Assembly (NCBI GenBank): GCA_963556145.1
Contig: OY744466.1
Coordinates: 62,001-126,000 of the forward strand
DNA: 64,000 bases
Reading direction: 5' to 3'
DNA from: Hygrocybe punicea
Taxonomy: Eukaryota; Basidiomycota; Agaricomycetes; Agaricales; Hygrophoraceae
The notes below the pieces were generated by a model. It was given only the letters and a program-made list of their open reading frames with translations, made no database searches and was not told the origin of the DNA. This document shows, piece by piece, positions 21,557-31,646 of the stretch (position 1 is the first letter of the stretch; each line of letters starts with the position of its first letter). Both the position numbers and the translations under genes were made by a program.

Positions 21557-24500
21557 ATGTCTGACTCTTCGACTTCATCGGATTCCAAATTTTCTGATGA
21601 CCTGCTCTCCGTAGCAAAAGAATTTCAAGGAAAGCTGGACTTGATCGCTTCTCGAGTCTCCTCCTCATCATCTTCTTCTGATCCTATGGACTCATTGTCT
21701 GTCAATCCCACATGGAAATCCATCCTGACCTCCTCTCAGGCCTCTCAGTTGACTTCTAAGCAACTGCAATCAGCGTTTGATGTTTTAGCTGGGTTGCCTT
21801 CTCAAAATTTCGCCTCCTCTTCCTCCAATGAATCCACACACTCGGACACTTCCGATGGTTATCAGCCGTCTGGTGACATTGTGCCTTTGCAACTTGAAGA
21901 CTGGAATATCAATCCCTCCACATCTAATGCTGGTGAATCTCAGAATGAACATGGGCCTGATAACAATGATCAGCATGACAAAGGTGGGCTTCAACAATCC
22001 CATAGCTTAGCTTTCAGCCTCATTTATCTTTATCTTTATTTCAAGACCTGATTCTTTGTAATCCTATGGTGTGGAGTGTTCCTCTGTTGGAGATTCAAAC
22101 TTTGTGCATTGGAAAGTGGTTGGATCAAACCATAATCAACTTTTATCTCCTTCACCATTGGCTCCACAACCGAGATGATGCCCTCTTTTACCTGGTGAAC
22201 TTGGAATTGACTCTGAATTCGAGAATTATGCCAAATCAGATGCAATTGGATTCTTATGAATCTTATACTGGTCGACTTCGCCCATTTCCTCCACGTCCTG
22301 TGATCGCAGTTATAGGTCATTCTCATCATTTTTTTGTCGCCATCTTCGATTACACTGCAATGATGGCCTATGTTCTGGGTTCGAGAATCTCTCACTCAGG
22401 TTATTATCATATCGACTTTCCCTGGCATGATTGGAATGGTCCACGGTTGTGGAATTTCTTGGCCGCTCTTCATGGTTGGCAAGCTGGAGACATAAATGAA
22501 GTCGAGGTGGTAGCCAGACAATGGCGTCAGGTCTGTCTTGTGCTCAAAATTCAGTTGATCTTTCTTTACACTTCTCTTTTCAGAATGGATTGGATTGTGG
22601 TCCGATAACTGTCTCGGTGATTTTAGCTCTCTTGTCCAGAGGGTTGGAATTCGATGATTCCGGTCACATTCTCTGTCCCTCCATTCCTTGCGCTCATCTC
22701 CAGAGGCAGCATATGTTTGAGGTTATAGTGGAACAAACATTTATTTGCTTCACCACCTGGAAAGCCATGAAAGAGTCCCATCCCATTGCTTGGGTTACTG
22801 AACCCATCCAAGCTTCCGTGGATATGCTGGAATCTGGTCAAGAATGGCTGACCAAAATCAGCAGAATGTCAAAACAATTTAAGAAGGCCCAATCTCATTG
22901 CCCAGATTGCAAACGAAGTAGAACCATTATGGCGGCCAAGATCAAATCCTCGTCTAACCCACATTCAAGTTCCAATGATAGCCAGAGTGGCAATGAGCCG
23001 GAGAGTGAGGACCAGGAGAGCAGTGAGTAACATTCTTGTGTTTCTGATGAGTATTCCTTTTACCTTGGCACTATCTGCAGGACAACAAAAATTCCCTGCT
23101 CATCTCAAGAATAATACATTCATGAAAGGGGCTCGAAACAGAGCATTCTTGGTGCCTCGTAGGTTGAAAGCCACCGACAACACAATTCCCTTGCCACCCC
23201 AACGTTTCATCCCTCTTCCTTCTAATTCCAATTTTGATGAGTATTTCCTGGGGCCTACCTTGGAAGACAATGCAATGTATCCAAAATATCTTGACAATTT
23301 CCCAACCAATCCTTTTGCCATGCCCACCATCCGTTCATCATGGGAACATTACAAAGACTATGGTTACAGGTTGGAACCCAGTTTCGCCCTCATGTTCAAT
23401 AATGTCGACCCCATCCTCGTCCAAGAACATCTCCTGCCTGTCGGGTCATCACTCACAGGGGAAAGCACCTCCGATCACATCACCGGTGATTATTCTCTGG
23501 CAAGACGTGGTCACGAGGACATCAATGTCGATGTTAACGATATCGTGACTATGGGAATGGAAGACATGTTGTCTCATGCTGGTAGAGAAAACTCCATAGA
23601 GAGTTTCAATGCCTTTGTTTGCGGTCGATCTTCTTATGGCCATTATATCCACCTATCTCTCGAGGAAGACAAAGTTCATTTGGAGGAAGATGAAATAACC
23701 TCGTGTTTCGACATCGATAGCATGATCTGGGTCACTCACAAACTCCATTTTCTTCAAGCCATCAAGATGTTCGTGTTGCCATACGAAAGGAGGGAAGCTC
23801 CTATCCACAGAAACAATCACGTTTATGTGGACATCCTTCTTCCTCGTTCAGAGCTCGACAAGGACAGCGGTGGTCGATCAGAGTGGCTATCCAAGTCATT
23901 TCCTTTGTCTGGAATACCTCACACCCACTTTGCTCATCTTGGAGATGGTGCAGGAAGCGTGAACATATATGTTTTCTTTCCACGGATGATTCACCGGGAC
24001 GAGTTCAGGGGCTTTCGAGTCAACCGGATTCCTTTCGAAGTGCAATCTTTGTGGTTTACAGAGGTCGTCCTCCCTTCCATCATTGCCTCCACAGTTCCTG
24101 GCTGTTTGGAGTACACAGATTTCACTCTGGATGAGTGGAGATGGAAGGCTTCAGTAAATCATAGATTCGTCGACACCAAGACCACTCCTGTTCGTGCTTC
24201 TGCCCTTGATGATTTGCAGTATTGCATGAAGAAAATCATTATGGAAAATCCTGACAATCTCGATCTCTTCGGTTCCTTCTTCTTCGTTTGCGACTTTCGA
24301 AGCTCCAAAAACCTTACCGTGGAGGATGACCCCTATCAAGCTTTGATGAGGGAGTACCCCGGAATGGATTGGGACTATGCTATGGATCGATCCAATGGAC
24401 AGCTCTTCCTCGACTTTGGGATTTCTTTCCATCCAAATCCCAAAGATGCAACCCCTTTGGTCGGTCTTTGGAAGCTGCCCGTTGTGCAAGGTTCATATCA

Positions 24501-26251
24501 AGCCGCTGGGATGAAGCAGAGCACCATCCATAACACCAACACTCTGGCACAGTACGGTGGCATGCAGGCTGAAATGCAACAGGAGAGGATGAAGGCAGTC
24601 CAGTTTACTTTTCGTTCTTCCTATGGCCTGTACTTTGAGGCCATTCGCCGTCCAGGGTCTAACTCCTACTTTTGCGAGGACCGTGAGGCTTACTTTGCCT
24701 CCCCCACTTTCCTCGACTGTTGCAAAAGATATGGTGGCATGTTCAAGGGTGCCAAAAGAAAGTCATTCGGGGTTAGAGAAGAAATTCGTGGAAGTGGACT
24801 GGCCATCAAGACGGCTTTGATGTCCGCAAAAAGAAAGGCTAGTTTGCTGTGTGTCTCTGGTGGTTTTCTTCTACATCTGACTTGCAGTATTTTGTGATCC
24901 AGGCATTGGATTACTTGCGGTCAGATCCCGTGTTGTGGGTTAAATCCGATCTTTGGTTCACCTTTGTGGGAAGGAGAATGTTGGAGCTCAAAAACTTCCA
25001 ACTCAAGTTGTCGAAATCACGTCCCTCCAACTATGGAATCATCACTAGTCTGATCATGCATCTGATCCGGAACATCATCACAGCTATCTTAATGCTGCTC
25101 TCATTGACCTCAATTTCGGTCCCTGCATAGAAAGATTTGGAATGTTCTTTCTGCATGATATAGACATTTCCAACAACATCTTTCTTCCAGGATTGGAGCA
25201 AAACGACGACGATGAGGTGGCCAAGGTGATGAAGCTGGACAAGAGGGCACGCAAAAAGGCTAGGACAATCAATTTCATCAATTCTGAACCAAATGCTCAG
25301 TATCCCATCGGTGACTCGCCTCCCTGGAAGTTGGTGGTTCAAGCTGTTCAAGACTCACCGGAGACGATGTTGAAGGCTTGGGAATGGAGTGCCATGTATG
25401 ACCAGCACGCTCAGGCAAATGACCTATTTATCAGAATGACGGTCGATCTCTGGCTTACCGTGGTGGACGATGCCATGTATGGCCTACCTCCCAAGCCCAC
25501 CACCCTTCAAGAAGCCATGGAATGTTGGACGGTACAAGCCATACAGGCATCTTTTCGTAACTGCACGTTCTTGGCTTCAAGCTACAATCTTCGAGGGGCA
25601 AAGACCGGACAAAAACACTCTTCGTTTCGCTCGATGCTCTCCATCTTTTTCCCCGCTCCCGATGCTGGTTTCAATGCCAACTCTGTTTGGCAGCCATTGA
25701 TGGATAAGGGTTATATTGGGGAATATCATCATCTGTGCAAGACACTTTCCGAGCGTCGGCTCCTGGAGATTAACACGGGGCTTAGCATCATCTTTGCTCA
25801 CCTTCAGTGTCTTCCTGTCAGCAAACGATGCCAGGAAGGTGGAAGAAGATGTGGAACGATATGGAAGACACGCAATGGTTACATCGAGCTGGTCACCAAC
25901 TCAAGATACTACAAGCTGGCCAGGATTGGGAATGTCACCAGAGAGAAGAAACCGGTGAGAACGAGGGTAAAGGCATCCACAGCTGTGATAGCTGCGAAAT
26001 TGGATCAAGAGCATCGCGGAATCCCATACAAAGTAAGCAGACGTGAATACAGGGATCGTCAAAAGTCCTGGAAGAAGGCAAATTTCCGCAAGCCTCCAGC
26101 AAGAAGACAAGAGGTCCAATCTGAGGAGAGCAGTGTCAGTGAAAGCAACGGTGATTCCACTGATGACAGCGACGATGGTGGCAGTGGGAGTTCAGAGATT
26201 GAGAAGAGTGGTGATACATGTTCAGAGAATGATGAGACAGGTGAAGAGTAG
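21557..26251 (+). CDS. Giant Ulp1-type cysteine-protease fusion protein (element gene 4)
   Basis: Exon 1 (21557-21983) is Ser-rich. The next exons (22046-22530, 22584-23022) form a Ulp1/C48-like protease: KWLDQTIINFYL, a His in SHHFFVAIFD, WNGPRLWNF, and the Cys in QNGLDCGP split by an intron. The position where Ulp1 enzymes have Asp reads VLGS here. A 58-nt intron then joins it in frame to a long exon (23081 to about 24855) with conserved CFDIDSMIWVT, HNHVYVDILLP and GDGAGSVNIYVFFPR. Two or more introns at about 24.86-25.03 kb lead to the last exon, ending in an acidic Ser-rich tail. The predicted length is about 1400 aa. Ulp1-type enzymes remove SUMO-like tags and occur in many eukaryotic transposons; the large C-terminal part is unknown to me. 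A homologue at 47859-50567 shows the same fusion, supporting one gene rather than two. Confidence 0.7.
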
Positions 26252-26289
26252 TAGTGTCTAGACATTGAGCAGCATGAAAATACTTGTCC

Positions 26290-27501
26290 TAGAGGCTATT
26301 GAACCATTAGATATCAATGGAATCATCTCCAAGACGGTTTTATGAATGTATTGAGTTACCCCCTGTTATAGCACAGGTTCTTGGCCAGCTAGGAACCTCA
26401 AATCACTTGACCTAGGGGTTATTTCACCATGGGTTCTCAATGGAGTCATCTCCGGGTCCATTTTGTGCATGCATTCTTGAGATATATGAATGTGCTCCTC
26501 CTACCCCCTGACAGAGCACATGCTCTGGGCCAGCTAGCAACCCGAGATCACTTGTCCAGGGGGCTAGTTGATCATCAGATTTCATTGAAATGATCTCCCG
26601 GATACTTTGGTGAATGCATTCTTGAGATACACCAATGTGCTCCTCATACCCCCTAGCATAGCACATGCTCCTGGCCAGCTAGTGACCTAAAATCCCATGT
26701 CCAGGGGGTAAGTTGATCCCCAGATCGCAATGGAATCATCTCCCAGACCATTTTATGAATGCATTCTTGAGATATAGGAATGTGCTCCTCCTACCCCCCT
26801 GGCATAGCACAGGTTCCTGGAGAGCTAGCAGCCTCAAATCACTTGTTCTGGGGGCTATTTGATCACCACATTCCATTGAAACAATCTCCCGGACACTTTG
26901 GTGAATGCATTCTTGAGATATACCCATGTGCTCCTCATACCCCCCTGACATAACACATGTTCCTGGCCAGCTAGCAACCCCAAATGACTTGTCCTGGGGG
27001 TTATTTGATCACCACATTCCATTGAAATGATCTCCCACACCCTTTTATGAATGCATTCTTGAGATACAGCAATGTGCTCCTCATACCCCCCTGGCATAGC
27101 ACAGGTTGCTGGCCAGCTAGCAACCTCAAATCACTTGTTCTAGGGGATATTTTATCATGGGAGTTCAATGGAGTCATCTCCCAGACCCTTTTATGAATGC
27201 ATTCTTGAGATATGCCCATGTGCTCCTCATACCCCCCTTGTACAGCACATGTTCCTGGCCAGCTAGGAATCTGAAATCACTTGTTCTGGGGGTTATTTAA
27301 CCATGGGATTGCAATGGAGTCATCTCCCGGACCCCTTTATGAATTCATTCTTGAGATATGCCCATGTGCTCCTCATACCCCCCTTGTATAGCACGTGTTC
27401 CAGGGCAGCTAGTAACCTCAAATCACTTGTTCTGGGGGCTATTTGATCACCACATTCCATTGAAATGATCTCCCGGACCATTTTGTGAATGCATTCTTGA
27501 G
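26290..27501. repeat. 146-bp minisatellite after gene 4 (copy A)
   Basis: GCATTCTTGAGATA recurs at 26471, 26616, 26761, 26907, 27053, 27199, 27345 and 27491, giving a period of 145-146 bp. Each unit also holds TGTGCTCCTCATACCCCC, GCACA(G/T)GTTCCTGGCCAGCTAG, CAAATCACTTGTTC and a CATTGAAATGATCTCCCGG-type block. Open frames through it are by-products of the repeat. Confidence 0.9.
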
Positions 27502-27701
27502 NNNNNNNNNNNNNNNNNNNNNNNNNNNNNNNNNNNNNNNNNNNNNNNNNNNNNNNNNNNNNNNNNNNNNNNNNNNNNNNNNNNNNNNNNNNNNNNNNNN
27601 NNNNNNNNNNNNNNNNNNNNNNNNNNNNNNNNNNNNNNNNNNNNNNNNNNNNNNNNNNNNNNNNNNNNNNNNNNNNNNNNNNNNNNNNNNNNNNNNNNNN
27701 N
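27502..27701. other. Assembly gap (200 N)
   Basis: Exactly 200 N, a conventional placeholder size. Sequence after the gap repeats sequence before it, so no real DNA need be missing. Confidence 0.98.
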
Positions 27702-28508
27702 AAATCCCATGTCCAGGGGGTAAGTTGATCCCCAGATCGCAATGGAATCATCTCCAGACCATTTTATGAATGCATTCTTGAGATATAGGAATGTGCTCCT
27801 CCTACCCCCCTGGCATAGCACAGGTTCCTGGAGAGCTAGCAGCCTCAAATCACTTGTCTGGGGGCTATTTGATCACCACATTCCATTGAAACAATCTCCC
27901 GGACACTTTGGTGAATGCATTCTTGAGATATACCATGTGCTCCTCATACCCCCCTGACATAACACATGTTCCTGGCCAGCTAGCAACCCCAAATGACTTG
28001 TCCTGGGGTTATTTGATCACCACATCCATTGAAATGATCTCCCACACCCTTTTATGAATGCATTCTTGAGATACAGCAATGTGCTCCTCATACCCCCCTG
28101 GCATAGCACAGGTTGCTGGCCAGCTAGCAACCTCAAATCACTTGTTCTAGGGGATATTTTATCATGGGAGTTCAATGGAGTCATCTCCCAGACCCTTTTA
28201 TGAATGCATTCTTGAGATATGCCCATGTGCTCCTCATACCCCCCTTGTACAGCACATGTTCCTGGCCAGCTAGGAATCTGAAATCACTTGTTCTGGGGGT
28301 TATTTAACCATGGGATTGCAATGGAGTCATCTCCCGGACCCCTTTATGAATTCATTCTTGAGATATGCCCATGTGCTCCTCATACCCCCCTTGTATAGCA
28401 CGTGTTCCAGGGCAGCTAGTAACCTCAAATCACTTGTTCTGGGGGCTATTTGATCACCACATTCCATTGAAATGATCTCCCGGACCATTTTGTGAATGCA
28501 TTCTTGAG
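27702..28508. repeat. Rerun of 26690-27501, probably unmerged contig overlap
   Basis: 807 bp matching the 812 bp before the gap, with only five single-base losses (for example CTCCCAGACC to CTCCAGACC, and GTTCTGGGGG to GTCTGGGGG). Errors of this type fit lower-quality contig ends. Confidence 0.85.
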
Positions 28509-28692
28509 ATATGCCGATGTGCTCCTCATACCACCTTCTACCCCTTGTTTGTGCCATAGCTCCAAAACCGGTCCGCCAATGTTGTTCAAAATTTGCACAG
28601 GACATCTCATGGGTTATATGATGACTCTAAACCATCCCACCAAGTCAGATTTTGGTGCAAATTTTCCAATGCATTGCTACCAGGCATATATA
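28509..28692 (+). mobile_element. Right terminus of the large element, copy A
   Basis: Unique sequence after the minisatellite: GCTCCAAAACCGGTCCGCCA, then an 11-bp inverted repeat (28588-28598 and 28655-28665, AAAATTTGCAC / GTGCAAATTTT), a palindrome CAATGCATTG, and the end CAGGCATATATA at 28681-28692. The same end occurs at 37775 and 47858, each time joined to different DNA, so it is a true element border. Confidence 0.85.
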
Positions 28693-29840
28693 ATGACTTG
28701 GAAGATTTGTGGTCATACGATGATGATCGTAACCCTTTAAGGTAAGTTTACATGCAGAATTTGGACTCTGGTGTGCTTACTTGTGTTGTTTGCTTTTTAT
28801 GATTTTATCAGTAAGGATTATTTGGTCAAAGGGCCAATTTCAGGTGTTATAAATACATTTCACATATGGGATAACTAATCTAAATATGTCTTGCTGGGCT
28901 GAATCCAGATGTTGCAGAAAGGTTGGAGGTCGAGGTAACCAGCCAGAGGATGGTGTATGAAGACAGGTATGTGGATCTTTGATCGCTCTTAAACTAATTC
29001 CAAAACATGCCTCAGGACTCCTCCGTATGTGCCTCAAGATTTATCAGAGTGTGTTATATTTTTCACTTGGAGCATAAACATTTCATCATTGGTTTGGTCT
29101 GTAATTTCAGGGATTCCTCACCAGCCGTTGCAGTGGGGAGGGTTAGTGCATCTTCCTCGGAAGAAGAAACTTTAATGGCCAGTTTTCAAAGAAAAGAAGC
29201 TCATGTGGTGTCTTCCTCTGATGAGGAAGATACCTTGTTTGCCAAGTGGAAGAAACAGCACAAATCTGCCCCAATCGGAACCCCTAAATCTGGTGGGAAG
29301 AAGAAGACTTACACCTTGAAAACTGCCATCGTAGTCAGTCCCAGGAAGGGAGATCGCGCTAAATCTGCTGGAATTGACACGAGCAAAACATCCACCCATC
29401 AACAACAAGAAGCTTCAATTGTTTTCCTGGATGGTTTGGCCCATTCATTGGAAAGATTGGCAAACTTGACTAAAGATAATGGATCTCGTGGTGTAAGCCC
29501 TCATTTGTTCAATTCCTCTTGTGAATTATTTTTATCAGGTTGGATTGTTTCTAGAAGACAATGGATGAGTTACTGTCATTTTTTGAGACTTGGAATGCAT
29601 TGTGGGCTAGCCATGAACGCGACTGTTTGGATAAAATCAAGTCCATCAGGGCTGATTCCAAAACAAAGGTAATGAATCTTCTTTTCATCTGCATCACTGC
29701 TGAAACTCCTTGGATAGAAATCCGTCGGCAAAGCCTTTTTGAAGAAAATAGTGCCTTGGTTGAAGGAACATGGTAATGATGATCAGAAATTGATGCAAGG
29801 GGTAATCTCTATGGCCTTGGCATTTACAGGCAACATGTAG
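28693..29840 (+). pseudogene. 5'-truncated copy of element gene 2
   Basis: Carries only the exons downstream of the breakpoint, from the codons for DLEDLWSYDDD onward. It lacks the 16594-18602 part, including the start codon and the Trp-rich N-terminal region. It would need a new promoter and start to be expressed. If the tandem copy is an assembly artefact, this entry does not exist in the genome. Confidence 0.75.
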
Positions 29841-30315
29841 ATAATGGTTAGACCTGGATATGTGTTAGAATCGTATTGTTTGCTCTCATATATACTCAGG
29901 CCTGGATGTTGCTAGCTTATATTTTCTGGCAACTAAACTCAGACTGGGTTTGGTCGGGTTTTTTTCTAATAGTGTTCTGACCACTTTTACTCACCACATC
30001 GCTGCATGACTATAATCTTACCACAAAGGAAGAGGTTAAGCTAAAAAGCTAAAAAGCCAGCTAACTCCCAAAACCCTAACTTGAAATGTAACTGGATTGC
30101 TGCATGACTGGCCATAATACAAGTAAGACACATATCCCCATAAGCTAACCAAAGACCAGCTAACTCCCAAAATCCTAACCAACCTGGCAATTGTTTGCTC
30201 ACATGATTTCGTTTGGCTGACTAACCCAGCTCACTCTCACTCTCTTCACCTCATGTCAGCTCTATGCGGTTTTGGTATTTGACGCTCATCTGATGCAACT
30301 CTCCATGATTATTAG

Positions 30316-31561
30316 ATGGCTTCATCCCGGAACTTGATCAGACAAGAACTCAAACCCAATAATTCCAAGTTTGGAAAATTGGCCACCTACGAGTCTCTGA
30401 AAAGTAGGTTGATTGTCTGAACTTACCTGGGCATTGACCCTTGGACTTTCTTTGTCTATAGTCATGGGTAACTCGGAGGATGGTTTGGTGGAATTCTTTC
30501 GTGGGGACCAGTAAGGTCTTGCTTTTGCTTCTTCCTCATCTAACCTCTCTTTGCGGTTAGTGTCATGGTTGTCCCTCATGAAGAAGACTTGGGTGAATTG
30601 GATAATGATGGTTTTTTGGCCAACCCCGATAATTATTATCATGCAACCATTGTGGACATTCGAGGAAACTTGGACAAATCAGGATCGGTCTGTTTTCATT
30701 CTCTAAAACTTTCAACTGTCCAATCTTGGAGTAGATTTGGATCAAGATAAGTTGGTTTTATACTGCGGACCATATTAGGTCTGTCTTCCCCACAGAGAGT
30801 GCTCATCTGTGAGTGGTTATTGCATTGTACCCTTCTCAAATAGTGCTTCATGGGTAGCAGGCCATTGGACAAAATGGGTTCAAATGAGTTGGTGGCTTCC
30901 AATCACGAGGACATTATTGATGCTGCTTGTATTGAATGTAAGTCTTTGACTTCTCTCAAACATCAACCAGCAAGTTGAGCTTGTCGGACAGCGCCCTCTT
31001 CCTTGCTACACTTCGATGACACTTTGTGTCTACATTCCGACATCCCAACTGATTCCTATTATTCACGTTGGACTCTCAACGTCAAATCCATGACATTCAC
31101 AGTGCGGTTAAATCATCTTCTCCTGATATTTCTGTGCTGATTTGACTTATTTTCAGAAGCTCAAAATGTCCTGTGTCATAGGCTGTCATGGTTTGTATGC
31201 GCCAGAAAGTGACATTCAGCGTTGGTGTTCCACTTGTCAGACATGGTTTCACACAGAGTGTATGGAGGTCCAACAGGAGGAACCTACATTCGAAATAACA
31301 GGCCTAAAATCTCCGCCTGCCGGTGTTGATGAAGATCTCCTAACCATTGCAATTAAACCAATAGAGCGGGGACTTCTTTCAATTCATGGGTTGGTTGGCA
31401 ATGGCGAACAGCAATTGTTTTCCAGATGGTTGTTATCCGAGGCCAATAAAGGGGAGAAGAACTGTTCTCTGCAAAATCTCAGCAAAAAGTATGTGAGGAG
31501 AGTTATGGGTGATAATCCTGTGTATTATGAATGTCCTTATTGCACACGTAGTTGGATTTAG
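30316..31561 (+). CDS. BAH-PHD chromatin-reader-like protein, copy B
   Basis: Sequence-identical to 20226-21471 in the coding part, with the same exons, BAH landmarks and PHD-like cysteines. See that entry for reasoning. Whether two real copies exist depends on the tandem duplication being genuine. Confidence 0.65.
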
Positions 31562-31646
31562 TCATTTCCCTGCTCACCTTACGTGATGCCTCGTGTAGGT
31601 TGCGGGTTGTGCCTGTATTACATATTGTATCTTGCTTTCCGTCATC

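Larger units (their letters stand above)
18603..28692 (+). repeat. Tandem-duplicated unit, copy A (contains a sequence gap)
   Basis: 18603-27501 plus 28509-28692 is base-for-base the same as 28693-37775, apart from T at 19812 versus C at 29902. The intervening 27502-28508 is a 200-N gap followed by a rerun of 26690-27501 with five single-base losses in short runs or repeats. With the rerun removed the unit is 9083 bp, exactly the length of copy B. Confidence 0.95.

Noticed and set aside
14899..26251. KDZ or other known DDE transposase inside the large element
   Set aside because: Read through genes 1-4 and found no recognisable transposase motif. The TET/JBP link alone does not make it a KDZ element.
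26424..27219. Minus-strand frames of 70-90 aa across the 146-bp minisatellite
   Set aside because: They repeat the same peptide at the repeat period and shift frame from unit to unit; no start or splice pattern. Repeat translation, not genes.
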